A stretch of 64,000 nt of DNA from Hippophae tibetana (taxonomy: Eukaryota; Streptophyta; Magnoliopsida; Rosales; Elaeagnaceae), in NCBI GenBank assembly GCA_037013495.1, contig CM072801.1, forward strand, positions 73,083,816 to 73,147,815. Direction: 5' to 3'. Each line of letters opens with the position of its first letter. Within the stretch, counting starts at the first letter, position 1. Positions 31,920-45,825 of the stretch are shown piece after piece. A program made the translations under genes and the position numbers. Under the pieces are notes generated by a model. It was given only the letters and a program-made list of their open reading frames with translations. It searched no databases and was not told the origin of the DNA.

Positions 31920-33799
31920 TGATGAACGAAAACCGGCATCGCCGATCTTCGCAAATACTTTGGTTTTAATATTTATAAAACTCTCGCAAGTGCACGAATC
32001 ATTTCGTAGAAAATGATAAGTATACTCCCAAGGTCGATCTAAGGAAGGAATGTGTGTGGTTTTTAATTTATTATTCAAACTTTTAAAAACGAAATTAAAT
32101 CCTAAACATCCTGTCACGATATTTTGGGGTTTTGTGTTTTTAATCTAATTACATAAAATTAAACATAGATTCAATAAACATTTATGCAAATTTTATCATT
32201 TATAATGGCGGAGTATTTATGGATATAATAACTAAGTTAATTATGCTTGCTCATATTATCTAGGTTATTAAGGATATGAATTGATATTTATTGATTCTCC
32301 CTTTTTTGTATGAATACCACCTTTGGTGGGGTTAGATATTCTTTGTTAACTAAACAAATCAATTAACACCTATGGGTGGGGTTGATAACTAATTTGCTTA
32401 ATTAAATTAATTCCTTTTTCTAAGAGATTGAAAATGAACCATTTAAATGCCACCTTTGGTGGGGTTAGACAGTTTAAACTTTATTCAAAGTGTCCAAATT
32501 AAACCCAAGAATTTAGTTATCCGAGTACTAACTTTCAAGTTTTAAAACCACTACCGAAAACATGTTGTCAATACATTTTCAGATAATAATTCTTATAAAA
32601 ACTTTTGAAATAGAGCTTCACTCTAACTACCGGGCGATTGTACCATCAAATAAAAGAGCACTACTCTAAATCAGACCGGATAACTAAACCTTAAAATCTA
32701 ATTTTCAGGTTTAAGTTTGTAATGAAAAATAATATATTTCTCTCTAACATTCTTAATATAAAATCATGAATAAAAATAAAATCAATTCATTTTAGAGATT
32801 TTTACCTATTTAATATTTCGCAAGCATAACAACGTTATTATTACATCATGTTTACTAAATAGCCAGCACAGTTAAATTTAACCACAGACAAATTAAATAT
32901 AACATGTAAGAATAAAGCATAAAAATAACTGTAAAGAAAATAAAATCCTTACAGAACTTCGACGCTATTCCCGTTGCTGGAAAAACTCCAAGCGGAATTT
33001 GCACTCCCATTTATTGAATCAAAAAGCTAAAATATTACAAACACATAACTAGTTCTTCCCAAAAAGGGAAGAACTCTAAAACTAAGAGAAATTAACTAAA
33101 AACTAAGAAAAACTAAAAAAACCTAAAAATCTAAGAAAAGAGAGAAAGAAATAAGAGAGAAGTGTGTTTTGAAGGTGTATTTTGAAGTTAAGGGAATGGG
33201 GGTATTTATAGGTGAGGATGAAGAGAAAAAGTAGAGAAAAAAATGTTAAAAAAATGTAAAAACGCGGATTATTGATTGCTGACGTCATTTGATGACGTCA
33301 GCATGACATGGGGCGTCTGCACAGTACCGGGTATGAACAGTGCCGAGTCTGATGAACAGTACCGGGGTATGAACAGTGCCGAGTCTGATGAACAGTACCC
33401 GCGGATGAAGAGTGCCGCGCGCTGCTGCTTGGGGCGGTGCTGGGCGCTGGGGCGCGGCGGTCGGGCGGTGGGGCGCGGCGGCCGGGCGGCGCGGCGGCGC
33501 GTTTTTCTCCTTTTTGACATTTTTGACCTTTTTGACCCATTTTGTCCAATTTTTCCATATTTGTCGACCTTTCCGCATTTATTTATTAATATATTTGTGA
33601 TGTATTGCTTCCAGTATTCCTCTTTGAGTTTTTAAGTTGCGTTTTTAAGCCAAAATACCTGAAAAACAATAAAAATACCCGTGATTCCGAAAAAGACAAA
33701 TTTATATAAATATATGATAAAACATATAAATATATATATTTTTAATCAATTAATGAGCATAAAATCATGGTTATTTTAGTGCTTTTTGAGCACTTATCA
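31920..33799 (-). mobile_element. 5' LTR of the full-length element (1880 bp)
   Basis: Ends are TGATGA (31920) and TTATCA (33799), so the outermost dinucleotides are intact but the terminal inverted repeat has lost one pair (TCATCA to TTATCA). It has two 36-bp units (33332, 33368), an extra GC-block duplication and a GCGTCTGC variant. As 5' LTR, its promoter (TATA at 33203-33210, TGACGTCA palindrome at 33278-33302) would drive the element RNA leftwards. Confidence 0.92.
33203..33302 (-). promoter_or_regulatory. Promoter of the full-length element (5' LTR)
   Basis: TATAAATA on the minus strand (33203-33210), the twin TGACGTCA palindrome about 70 bp upstream (33278-33302), then 36-bp repeats and the CpG-rich block. 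The motifs are intact, so the element could still be transcribed unless silenced. Confidence 0.65.
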
Positions 33800-36700
33800 G
33801 TTACTGCAGTTCATAAATTTCAAAACAAAAAGAAGTTATCAATTGGGATTGAAACTGTAAACTGTCATAACTTTTGACTCGTATATCGAAACGACTATTA
33901 TAATATATCAAATCGAAACATATTTCCATACATAAAAAACACACTATAGTACTAGTTTTTCTATTCTCATATTTTAACCCAAATTCAATCGTTTACACTA
34001 CTTATAGACGTCTTAAAATGTGGTCTCACCCTATTACCTTGATTTCTATTCTTGTTCTTTCGGATTGCAATTCTATCATCTTAACCATGTTTTAAGAAAT
34101 TCAACCTTGCTTATTCTTTGTGTTCCTAGGTACATATGTTGTCCGCGAAATGGTTTTGCATTTTTTTGTATCATAGCCTTGGTTGCTGAAAATGGTTTAT
34201 TTATCTTTATTTTTCTACTGTTTGAATTTTAGATTTATAAAAATTTGTCCTTTAATTGTTTTCTGTTTTCTTAAGTCAGAAATCAGAAAAAAGAATTAAA
34301 TTGTGTCCTTCAAGTCGAGTGTTTTCTTTCAATTTTGTTGTCTTTCATTTCCTATTTGGATTTCATTTCGTAGCTTTCCTTAGTTTCGCGGTATTTTTTT
34401 CTCGTTATTTCATTTTTGTTTTCAACCTATCTATGTTTTTGAAAAAAACAAGAAAGTTACTACAGTTCACAATTTCAAAACAAAAGGAAGTTATCAATTG
34501 GGGTTGAAACTCTAAACTGTCATAACTTTTGACTCATATATCGAAACAACTATTATAATATATCAAATCGAAACATATTTCCATACATAAAAAACAGACT
34601 ATAGCACTAGTTTTTCTATTCTCATATTTTAACCCAGATTCCATTGTTTACAATACTTATAGACGTCTTAAAATTTGGTCGCACCCTATTACCTTGTTTT
34701 CTATTCTTGTTCTTTCAGATTGCAATTCTATCATCTTAACCATGTTTTAAGAAATTCAACCTTGCTTATTCTTTGTGTTCCTAGGTACATATGTTGTCCG
34801 CGAAATGGTTTTGCATTGTTTTGTATCATAGCCTTGGTTGCTGAAAATGGTTTATCTATCTTTATTTTTCTTTTGTTTGAATTTTAGTTTTATAAAAATT
34901 TGTCCTTTGATTGTCTTCTGCTTTCTTAAGTGAGAAATCACGAAAAAAGAATTAAATTGTGTCTTGCAAGTCGAGTGTTTTCTTTCTATTTTGTTGTCAT
35001 TCTTTTCCTATTTGGATTTCATTTCATAGCTTTCCTTAGTTTCGCGGTATTTTTTTCTCGTTATTTCATTTTTGTTTTCAACCTATCTATGTTTTTGAAA
35101 AAAACAAGAAAGTTACTACAGTTCACAATTTCAAAACAAAAGGAAGTTATCAATTGGGGTTGAAACTATAAACTGTCATAACTTTTGACTCATATATCGA
35201 AACAACTATTATAATATATCAAATCGAAACATATTTCCATACATAAAAAACAGACTATAGCACTAGTTTTTCTATTCTCATATTTTAACCCAGATTCCAT
35301 TGTTTACAATACTTATAGACGTCTTAAAATTTGGTCGCACCCTATTACCTTGTTTTCTATTCTTGTTCTTTCAGATTGCAATTCTGTCATCTTAACCATT
35401 TTTTAAGAAATTCAACCTTGCTTATTCTTTGTGTTCCTAGGTACATATGTTGTCCGCGAAATGGTTTTGCATTGTTTTGTATCATAGCCTTGGTTGCTGA
35501 AAATGGTTTATCTATCTTTATTTTTCTTTTGTTTGAATTTTAGTTTTATAAAAATTTGTCCTTTGATTGTTTTCTGCTTTCTTAAGTGAGAAATCACGAA
35601 AAAAGAATTAAATTGTGTCTTGCAAGTTGAGTGTTTTCTTTCTATTTTGTTGTCATTCTTTTCCTATTTGGATTTCATTTCGTAGCTTTCCTTAGTTTCG
35701 TGGTATTGTTTTCTCTTTATTTCATTTTTGTGTTCAACTTATCTATGTTTTTGAAAAAAACAAGAAAGTTACTACAGTTCACAATTTCAAAAACAAAAAA
35801 AGTTAACAATTAGGGTTGAAACTATAATCTGTAATAACTTTTGACTCGTATATCGAAACGACTATTATAATATATCAAATCGAAACATATTTCCATACAT
35901 AAAAAACACACTATAGCACTAGTTTTTCTATTCTCATATTTTAACCCAGATTACATCGTTTACAATACTTATAGACGTCTTAAAATTTGGTCGCACCCTA
36001 TTACCTTGTTTTCTATTCTTGTTCTTTCAGATTGCAATTCTATCATCTTAACCATGTTTTAAGAAATTCAACCTTGCATATTCTTTGTTTTCCTAGGTAC
36101 ATATGTTGTCCGCGAAATGGTTTTGCATTGTTTTGTATCATAGCCTTGGTTGCTGAAAATGGTTTATCTATCTTTATTTTTCTTTTGTTTGAATTTTAGT
36201 TTTATACTAATTTGTCCTTTGATTGTTTTCTGCTTTCTTAAGTCAGAAATCAGAAAAAAGAATTAAATTGTGTCCTTCAAGTCGAGTGTTTTCTTTCAAT
36301 TTTGTTGTCATTCCTTTCCTATTTGGATTTCATTTCGTAGCTTTCCTTAGTTTCGCGGTATTTTTTTCTCGTTATTTCATTTTTGTGTTCAACCTATCTA
36401 TGTTTTTGAAAAAAGAAGGAAAGTTACTGCAGTTCATAATTTCAAAACAAAAGGAAGTTATCAATTGGGATTGAAATTGTAAACTGTCATAACTTTTGAC
36501 TCGTATATCGAAACGACTATTATAATATATCAAATCGAAACATATTTCCATACATAAAAAACAGACTATAGCACTAGTTTTTCTATTCTCATATTTTAAC
36601 CCAGATTCCATCGTTTACAATACTTATAGACGTCTTAAAATTTGGTCGCACCCTATTACCTTGTTTTCTATTCTTGTTCTTTCAGATTGCAATTCTATCA

Positions 36701-37210
36701 TCTTAACCATGTTTTAAGAAATTCAACCTTGCTTATTCTTTGTGTTCCTAGGTACATATGTTGTCCGCGAAATGGTTTTGCATTGTTTTGTATCATAGCC
36801 TTGGTTGCTGAAAATGGTTTATCTATCTTTATTTTTCTTTTGTTTGAATTTTAGTTTTATACTAATTTGTCCTTTGATTGTTTTCTGCTTTCTTAAGTGA
36901 GAAATCACGAAAAAAGAATTAAATTGTGTCTTGCAAGTTGAGTGTTTTCTTTCTATTTTGTTGTCATTCCTTTCCTATTTGGATTTCATTTCGTAGCTTT
37001 CCTTAGTTTCGCGGTATTTTTTTCTCGTTATTTCATTTTTGTGTTCAACCTATCTATGTTTTTTGAAAAAAGAAGGAAAGTTACTGCAGTTCATAATTTC
37101 AAAACAAAAGGAAGTTATCAATTGGGATTGAAATTGTAAACTGTCATAACTTTTGACTCGTATATCGAAACGACTATTATAATATATCAAATTGAAACAT
37201 ATTTCCATAC
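33800..37210. repeat. Satellite, mixed subtypes right of the retrotransposon
   Basis: Units anchored at 34020 (GGTCTCACCC subtype), 34675, 35331, 35987 and 36642. The unit at 35331 is close to those at 3090 and 3746. Units at 35987 and 36642 are followed by the TTTTATACTAATTTG variant, which reappears near 45387, 50632, 59158 and 63750. No strict HOR is visible. Confidence 0.75.
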
Positions 37211-40130
37211 ATAAAAAACACACTATAGTACTAGTTTTTCTATTATCATATTTTAACCCATATTCCATCGTTTACACTACTTATAGACGTCTTAAAATTT
37301 GGTCGCACCCTATTACCTTGATTTCTATTCTTGTTCTTTCGGATTGCAATTATATCATCTTAACCATGTTTTAAGAAATTCAACCTTGCTTATTCTTTGT
37401 GTTCATAGGTACATATGTTGTCCGCGAAAAGGTTTTGCATTGTTTTGTATCATAGCCTTGGTTGCTGAAAATGGTTTATCTATCTTTATTTTTCTATTGT
37501 TAGAATTTTAAATTTGTAAAAATTTGTCCTTTGATTGTTTTCTGCTTTCTTAAGTGAGAAATCACGAAAAAAGAATTAAATTGTGTCATTCAAGTGGAGT
37601 GTTTTCTTTCAATTTTGTTGTCATTCTTTTCCTATTTGGATTTCATTTCGTAGCTTTCCTTAGTTTCGTGGTATTTTTTTCTCTTTATTTCATTTTTTTG
37701 TTCAACCTATCTATGTTTTTGAAAAAAACAAGAAAGTTACTATAGTTCACAATTTCAAAAACAAAAAAAGTTATCAATTAGGGTTGAAACTATAAACTGT
37801 CATAACTTTTGACTCGTATATCGAAACGACTATTATAATATATCAAATCGAAACATATTTCCATACATAAAAAACACACTATAGCACTAGTTTTTCTATT
37901 CTCATATTTTAACCCAGATTGCATCGTTTACACTACTTATAGACGTCTTAAAATTTAGTCGCACCCTAGTACCTTGTTTTCTATTCTTGTTCTTTCAGAT
38001 TGCAATTCTATCATCTTAACCATGTTTTAAGAAATTCAACCTTGCTTATTCTTTGTGATCCTAGGTACATATGTTCTCCGCGAAAAGGTTTTGCATTGTT
38101 TTGTATCATAGCCTTGGTTACTAAAAATGGTTTATCTATCTTTATTTTTCTATTGGTTGAATTTTGGATTTATAAAAATTTGTCCTTTGATTGTTTTCTG
38201 CTTTCTTAAGTCAGAAATCAGAAAAACGAATTAAATTGTGTACTTCAAGTCGAGTGTTTTCTTTCAATTTTGTTGTCTTTCTTTTCCTATTTGGATTTCA
38301 TTTCGTAGCTTTCCTTAGTTTCACGGTATTTTTTTCTCGTTATTTTATATTTGTTTTCAACCTATCTATGTTTTTGAAAAAAACAAGAAAGTTACTACAG
38401 GTCACAATTTCAAAACAAAAAAAAAATTATCAATTGGGGTTGAAACTATAAACTGTCATAACTTTTGACTCGTATATCGAAACGATTATTATAATATATC
38501 AAATCGAAACATATTTCCATACATAAAAAACACACTATAGCACTAGTTTTTCTATTCTCATATTTTAACCCAGATTCCATCGTTTACACTACTTATAGAC
38601 GTCTTAAAATTTCGGTGCACCCTATTACCTTGTTTTCTATTCTTGTTCTTTCGGATTGCAATTCTATCATCTTAACCATGTTTTAAGAAATTCAACCTTG
38701 CTTATTCTTTGTGTTCCTAGGTACATATGTTGTCCGCGAAAAGGTTTTGCATTGTTTTGTATCATAGCCTTGGTTGCTGAAAATGGTTTATCTATCTTTA
38801 TTTTTCTATTGTTTGAATTTTAGATTTATAAAAATTTGTCCTTTGATTGTTTTCTGCTTTCTTAAGTGGGAAATCACGAAAAAAGAATTAAATTGTGTCT
38901 TGCAAGTGGAGTGTTTTCTTTCTATTTTGTTGTCATTCTTTTCCTATTTGGATTTCATTTCGTAGCTTTCCTTAGTTTCGCCGTATTTTTTTCTCGTTAT
39001 TTCATTTTTGTGTTCAACCTATCTATGTTTTTGAGAAAAGAAGGAAAGTTACTGCAGTTCATAATTTCAAAACAAAAAGAAGTTATCAATTGGGATTGAA
39101 ACTGTAAACTGTCATAACTTTTGACTCGTATATCGAAACGACTATTATAATATATTAAATCGAAACATATTTCCATACATAAATAACAGACTATAGCACT
39201 AGTTTTTCTATTCTCATATTTTAACCCAGATTCCATCGTTTACACTACTTATAGACGTCTTAAAATTTGGTCGCACCCTATTACCTTGTTTTCTATTCTT
39301 GTTCTTTCAGATTGCAATTCTATCATCTTAACCATGTTTTAAGAAATTCAACCTTGCATATTCTTTGTGTTCCTAGGTACATATGTTGTCCGCGAAATGG
39401 TTTTGCATTGTTTTGTATCATAGCCTTGGTTGCTGAAAATGGTTTATCTATCTTTATTTTTCTTTTGTTTGAATTTTAGTTTTATAAAAATTTGTCCTTT
39501 GATTGTTTTCTGCTTTCTTAAGTGAGAAATCACGAAAAAAGAATTAAATTGTGTCTTGCAAGTTGAGTGTTTTCTTTCTATTTTGTTGTCATTCTTTTCC
39601 TATTTGGATTTCATTTCGTAGCTTTCCTTAGTTTCGCGGTATTTTTTTCTCGTTATTTCATTTTTGTGTTCAACCTATCTATGTTTTTTGAAAAAAGAAG
39701 GAAAGTTACTGCAGTTCATAATTTCAAAACAAAAAGAAGTTATCAATTGGGATTGAAACTGTAAACTGTCATAACTTTTGACTCGTATATCGAAACGACT
39801 ATTATAATATATTAAATCGAAACATATTTCCATACATAAATAACAGACTATTGCACTAGTTTTTCTATTCTTATATTTTAACCCAGATTCCATCGTTTAC
39901 ACTACTTATAGACGTCTTAAAATTTGGTCGCACCCTATTACCTTGTTTTCTATTCTTGTTCTTTCAGATTGCAATTCTATCATCTTAACCATGTTTTAAG
40001 AAATTCAACCTTGCTTATTCTTTGTGTTCCTAGGTACATATGTTGTCCGCGAAATGGTTTTGCATTGTTTTGTATCATAGCCTTGGTTGCTGAAAATAGT
40101 TTATCTATCTTTATTTTTCTTTTGTTTGAA
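37210..40130. repeat. Second copy of the five-monomer segment
   Basis: Monomers at 37299, 37955, 38611, 39267 and 39924 repeat the order and private variants of 5058-7683. Its marks include GTGTTCATAGG (about 37399), AAATTTAGTCGC and TTTCGGTGCACCC. The first two subtypes also pair up at 51071/51727 and 59599/60255. Confidence 0.8.
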
Positions 40131-43100
40131 TTTTATTTTTATAAAAATTTGTCCTTTGATTGTTTTCTGCTTTCTTAAGTCAGAAATCAGAAAAAAGAAT
40201 TAAATTGTGTCCTTCAAGTCGAGTGTTTTCTTTCTATTTTGTTGTCATTCTTTTCCTATTTGGATTTCATTTCGTAGCTTTCCTTAGTTTCGCGGTATTT
40301 TTTTCTCGTTATTTTATTTTTGTGTTCAACCTATCTATGTTTTTGAAAAAAACAAGAAAGTTACTACAGTTCACAATTTCAAAACAAAAAAAAAATTATC
40401 AATTGGGATTGAAACTATAAACTGTCATAACTTTTGACTCGTATATCGAAACGACTATTATAATATATCAAATCGAAACATATTTCCATACATAAAAAAC
40501 ACACTATAGCACTAGTTTTTCTATTCTCATATTTTAACCCAGATTCCATCGTTTACACTACTTATAGACGTCTTAAAATTTCGGTGCACCCTATTACCTT
40601 GTTTTCTATTCTTGTTCTTTCGGATTGCAATTCTATCATCTTAACCATGTTTTAAGAAATTCAACCTTGCTTATTCTTTGTGTTCCTAGGTACATATGTT
40701 GTCCGCGAAAAGGTTTTGCATTTTTTTGTATCATAGCCTTGGTTGCTGAAAATGGTTTATCTATCTTTATTTTTCTACTGTTTGAATTTTAGATTTATAA
40801 AAATTTGTCCTTTGATTGTTTTCTGCTTTCTTAAGTGGGAAATCACGAAAAAAGAATTAAATTGTGTCTTGCAAGTGGAGTGTTTTCTTTCTATTTTGTT
40901 GTCATTCTTTTCCTATTTGGATTTCATTTCGTAGCTTTCCTTAGGTTCGCCGTATTTTTTTCTCGTTATTTCATTTTTGTGTTCAACCTATCTATGTTTT
41001 TGAGAAAAGAAGGAAAGTTACTGCAGTTCATAATTTCAAAACAAAAAGAAGTTATCAATTGGGATTGAAACTGTAAACTGTCATAACTTTTGACTCGTAT
41101 ATCGAAACAATTATTATAATATATCAAATCGAAACATATTTCCATACATAAATAACAGACTATAGCACTAGTTTTTCTATTCTCATATTTTAACCCAGAT
41201 TCCATCGTTTACACTACTTATAGACGTCTTAAAATTTGGTCGCACCCTATTACCTTGTTTTCTATTTTTGTTCTTTCAGATTGCAATTCTATCATCTTAA
41301 CCATGTTTTAAGAAATTCAACCTTGCTTATTCTTTGTGTTCCTAGGTACATATGTTGTCCGCGAAATGGTTTTGCATTGTTTTGTATCATAGCCTTGGTT
41401 GCTGAAAATGGTTTATCTATCTTTATTTTTCTTTTGTTTGAATTTTAGTTTTATAAAAATTTGTCCTTTGATTGTTTTCTGCTTTCTTAAGTGAGAAATC
41501 ACGAAAAAAGAATTAAATTGTGTCTTGCAAGTTGAGTGTTTTCTTTCTATTTTGTTGTCATTCTTTTCCTATTTGGATTTCATTTCGTAGCTTTCCTTAG
41601 TTTCGCGGTATTTTTTTCTCGTTATTTCATTTTTGTTTTCAACCTATCTATGTTTTTGAAAAAAACAAGAAAGTTACTACAGTTCACAATTTCAAAAACA
41701 AAAAAAGTTAACAATTAGGGTTGAAACTATAAACTGTCATAACTTTTGACTCGTATATCGAAACAACTATTATAATATATCAAATCGAAACATATTTACA
41801 TACATAAAAAACACACTATAGCACTAGTTTTTCTATTCTCATATTTTAACCCAGATTCCATCGTTTACAATACTTATAGACGTCTTAAAATTTGGTCGTA
41901 CCCTATTACCTTGTTTTCTATTCTTGTTCTTTCAGATTGAAATTCTATCATCTTAACCATGTTTTAAGAAATTCAACCTTGCTTATTCTTTGTGTTCCTA
42001 GGTACATATGTTGTCCGCGAAAAGGTTTTGCATTTTTTTGTATCATAGCCTTGGTTGTTGAAAATGGTTTATTTATCTTTATTTTTCTACTGTTTGAATT
42101 TTAGATTTATAAAAATTTGTCCTTTGATTGTTTTCTGCTTTCTTAAGTCAGAAATCAGAAAAAAGAATTAAATTGTGTCCTTCAAGTCGAGTGTTTTCTT
42201 TCAATTTTGTTGTCTTTCATTTCCTATTTGGATTTCATTTCGTAGCTTTCCTTAGTTTTGCGGTATTTTTTTCTCGGTATTTCATTTTTGTTTTCAACCT
42301 ATCTATGTTTTTGAAAAAAACAAGAAAGTTACTACAGTTCACAATTTCAAAACAAAAGGAAGTTATCAATTGGGGTTGAAACTATAAACTGTCATAACTT
42401 TTGACTCATATATCGAAACGACTATTATAATATATCAAATCGAAACATATTTCCATACATAAAAAACACACTATAGCACTAGTTTTTCTATTCTCATATT
42501 TTAACCCAGATTCCATTGTTTACAATACTTATAGACGTCTTAAAATTTGGTCGCACCCTATTACCTTGTTTTCTATTCTTGTTCTTTTAGATTGAAATTC
42601 TATCATCTTAACCATGTTTTAAGAAATTCAACCTTGCTTATTCTTTGTGTTCCTAGGTACATATGTTGTCCGCGAAATGGTTTTGCATTGTTTTGTATCA
42701 TAGCCTTGGTTGCTGAAAATAGTTTATCTATCTTTATTTTTCTTTTGTTTGAATTTTATTTTTATAAAAATTTGTCCTTTGATTGTTTTCTGCTTTCTTA
42801 AGTCAGAAATCAGAAAAAAGAATTAAATTGTGTCCTTCAAGTCGAGTGTTTTCTTTCTATTTTGTTGTCATTCTTTTCCTATTTGGATTTTATTTCGTAG
42901 CTTTCCTTAGTTTCGCGGTATTTTTTTCTCGTTATTTTATTTTTGTGTTCAACCTATCTATGTTTTTGAAAAAAACAAGAAAGTTACTACAGTTCACAAT
43001 TTCAAAACAAAAAAAAAATTATCAATTGGGATTGAAACTATAAACTGTCATAACTTTTGACTCGTATATCGAAACGACTATTATAATATATCAAATCGAA

Positions 43101-45060
43101 ACATATTTCCATACATAAAAAACACACTATAGCACTAGTTTTTCTATTCTCATATTTTAACCCAGATTCCATCGTTTACACTACTTATAGACGTCTTAAA
43201 ATTTCGGTGCACCCTATTACCTTGTTTTCTATTCTTGTTCTTTCGGATTGCAATTCTATCATCTTAACCATGTTTTAAGAAATTCAACCTTGCTTATTCT
43301 TTGTGTTCCTAGGTACATATGTTGTCCGCGAAAAGGTTTTGCATTTTTTTGTATCATAGCCTTGGTTGCTGAAAATGGTTTATCTATCTTTATTTTTCTA
43401 CTGTTTGAATTTTAGATTTATAAAAATTTGTCCTTTGATTGTTTTCTGCTTTCTTAAGTGGGAAATCACGAAAAAAGAATTAAATTGTGTCTTGCAAGTG
43501 GAGTGTTTTCTTTCTATTTTGTTGTCATTCTTTTCCTATTTGGATTTCATTTCGTAGCTTTCCTTAGGTTCGCCGTATTTTTTTCTCGTTATTTCATTTT
43601 TGTGTTCAACCTATCTATGTTTTTGAGAAAAGAAGGAAAGTTACTGCAGTTCATAATTTCAAAACAAAAAGAAGTTATCAATTGGGATTGAAACTGTAAA
43701 CTGTCATAACTTTTGACTCGTATATCGAAACAATTATTATAATATATCAAATCGAAACATATTTCCATACATAAATAACAGACTATAGCACTAGTTTTTC
43801 TATTCTCATATTTTAACCCAGATTCCATCGTTTACACTACTTATAGACGTCTTAAAATTTGGTCGCACCCTATTACCTTGTTTTCTATTTTTGTTCTTTC
43901 AGATTGCAATTCTATCATCTTAACCATGTTTTAAGAAATTCAACCTTGCTTATTCTTTGTGTTCCTAGGTACATATGTTGTCCGCGAAATGGTTTTGCAT
44001 TGTTTTGTATCATAGCCTTGGTTGCTGAAAATGGTTTATCTATCTTTATTTTTCTTTTGTTTGAATTTTAGTTTTATAAAAATTTGTCCTTTGATTGTTT
44101 TCTGCTTTCTTAAGTGAGAAATCACGAAAAAAGAATTAAATTGTGTCTTGCAAGTTGAGTGTTTTCTTTCTATTTTGTTGTCATTCTTTTCCTATTTGGA
44201 TTTCATTTCGTAGCTTTCCTTAGTTTCGCGGTATTTTTTTCTCGTTATTTCATTTTTGTTTTCAACCTATCTATGTTTTTGAAAAAAACAAGAAAGTTAC
44301 TACAGTTCACAATTTCAAAAACAAAAAAAGTTAACAATTAGGGTTGAAACTATAAACTGTCATAACTTTTGACTCGTATATCGAAACAACTATTATAATA
44401 TATCAAATCGAAACATATTTACATACATAAAAAACACACTATAGCACTAGTTTTTCTATTCTCATATTTTAACCCAGATTCCATCGTTTACAATACTTAT
44501 AGACGTCTTAAAATTTGGTCGTACCCTATTACCTTGTTTTCTATTCTTGTTCTTTCAGATTGAAATTCTATCATCTTAACCATGTTTTAAGAAATTCAAC
44601 CTTGCTTATTCTTTGTGTTCCTAGGTACATATGTTGTCCGCGAAAAGGTTTTGCATTTTTTTGTATCATAGCCTTGGTTGTTGAAAATGGTTTATTTATC
44701 TTTATTTTTCTACTGTTTGAATTTTAGATTTATAAAAATTTGTCCTTTGATTGTTTTCTGCTTTCTTAAGTCAGAAATCAGAAAAAAGAATTAAATTGTG
44801 TCCTTCAAGTCGAGTGTTTTCTTTCAATTTTGTTGTCTTTCATTTCCTATTTGGATTTCATTTCGTAGCTTTCCTTAGTTTTGCGGTATTTTTTTCTCGG
44901 TATTTCATTTTTGTTTTCAACCTATCTATGTTTTTGAAAAAAACAAGAAAGTTACTACAGTTCACAATTTCAAAACAAAAGGAAGTTATCAATTGGGGTT
45001 GAAACTATAAACTGTCATAACTTTTGACTCATATATCGAAACGACTATTATAATATATCA
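39990..45060. repeat. HOR tetramer, 2623 bp, two copies
   Basis: Copy 1 runs to about 42612 and copy 2 to about 45060. Rare variants recur at an offset of exactly 2623 bp: TCGAAACAATTATT (41104 and 43727), TTTACATACAT (41796 and 44419), CTATTTTTGTTC (41270 and 43893), CCTTAGGTTCGCC (40940 and 43563) and CTCGGTATTTC (42275 and 44898). This is a recent four-monomer duplication. Confidence 0.88.
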
Positions 45061-45825
45061 AATCGAAACATATTTCCATACATAAAAAATAGACTATAGC
45101 ACTAGTTTTTCTATTCTCATATTTTAACCCAGATTCCATCGTTTACAATACTTATAGACGTCTTAAAATTTGGTCGCACCCTATTACCTTGTTTTCTATT
45201 CTTGTTCTTTCAGATTGCAATTCTATCATCTTAACCATGTTTTAAGAAATTCAACCTTGCTTATTCTTTGTGTTCCTAGGTACATATGTTGTCCGCGAAA
45301 TGGTTTTGCATTGTTTTGTATCATAGCCTTGGTTGCTGAAAATGGTTTATCTATCTTTATTTTTCTTTTGTTTGAATTTTAGTTTTATACTAATTTGTCC
45401 TTTGATTGTTTTCTGCTTTCTTAAGTGAGAAATCACGTAAAAAGAATTAAATTGTGTCTTGCAAGTTGAGTGTTTTCTTTCTATTTTGTTGTCATTCTTT
45501 TCCTATTTGGATTTCATTTCGTAGCTTTCCTTAATTTCGTGGTATTTTTTTCTCTTTATTTCATTTTTGTGTTCAACCTATCTTTGTTTTTGAAAAAAAC
45601 AAGAAAGTTACTACAGTTCACAATTTCAAAAACAAAAAAAGTTAACAATTAGGGTTGAAACTATAAACTGTCATAACTTTTGACTCGTGTATCGAAACGA
45701 CTATTATAATATATCAAATCGAAACATATTTCCATACATAAAAAACACACTATAGCACTAGTTTTTCTATTCTCATATTTTAACCCAGATTCCATCGTTT
45801 ACAACACTTATAGACGTCTTAAAAT

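Larger units (their letters stand above)
26299..33799 (-). mobile_element. Full-length non-autonomous LTR retrotransposon (Ty3/gypsy-like, LARD-type)
   Basis: 7501 bp bounded by LTRs, with GTTAC duplications at 26294-26298 and 33800-33804. The PBS complement at 31690-31707 shows that transcription runs on the minus strand. About 3.5 kb of internal sequence has no open frame longer than about 60 codons and no recognisable gag, protease, RT, RNase H or integrase, so it needs enzymes from a related element. The two LTRs differ at about a dozen places by eye in about 1.87 kb plus repeat-number changes, so the insertion is fairly recent. Placement in the Ty3/gypsy Athila/Tat group is inferred from the tRNA-Asp PBS, long LTRs and TGATGA ends; no coding domain confirms it. 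Confidence 0.88.

Noticed and set aside
33276..33635. 119-codon + strand frame and overlapping minus-strand frames in the GC-rich part of the LTR
   Set aside because: The frames exist because the minisatellite and CpG block lack stop codons. All six frames are similarly open and change with repeat number.
21244..33799. Three independent insertions with a site-specific preference for GTTAC in the monomer
   Set aside because: The spacer monomers share a recombination breakpoint and the LTRs share private variants, which fits duplication of one insertion far better than repeated targeting.
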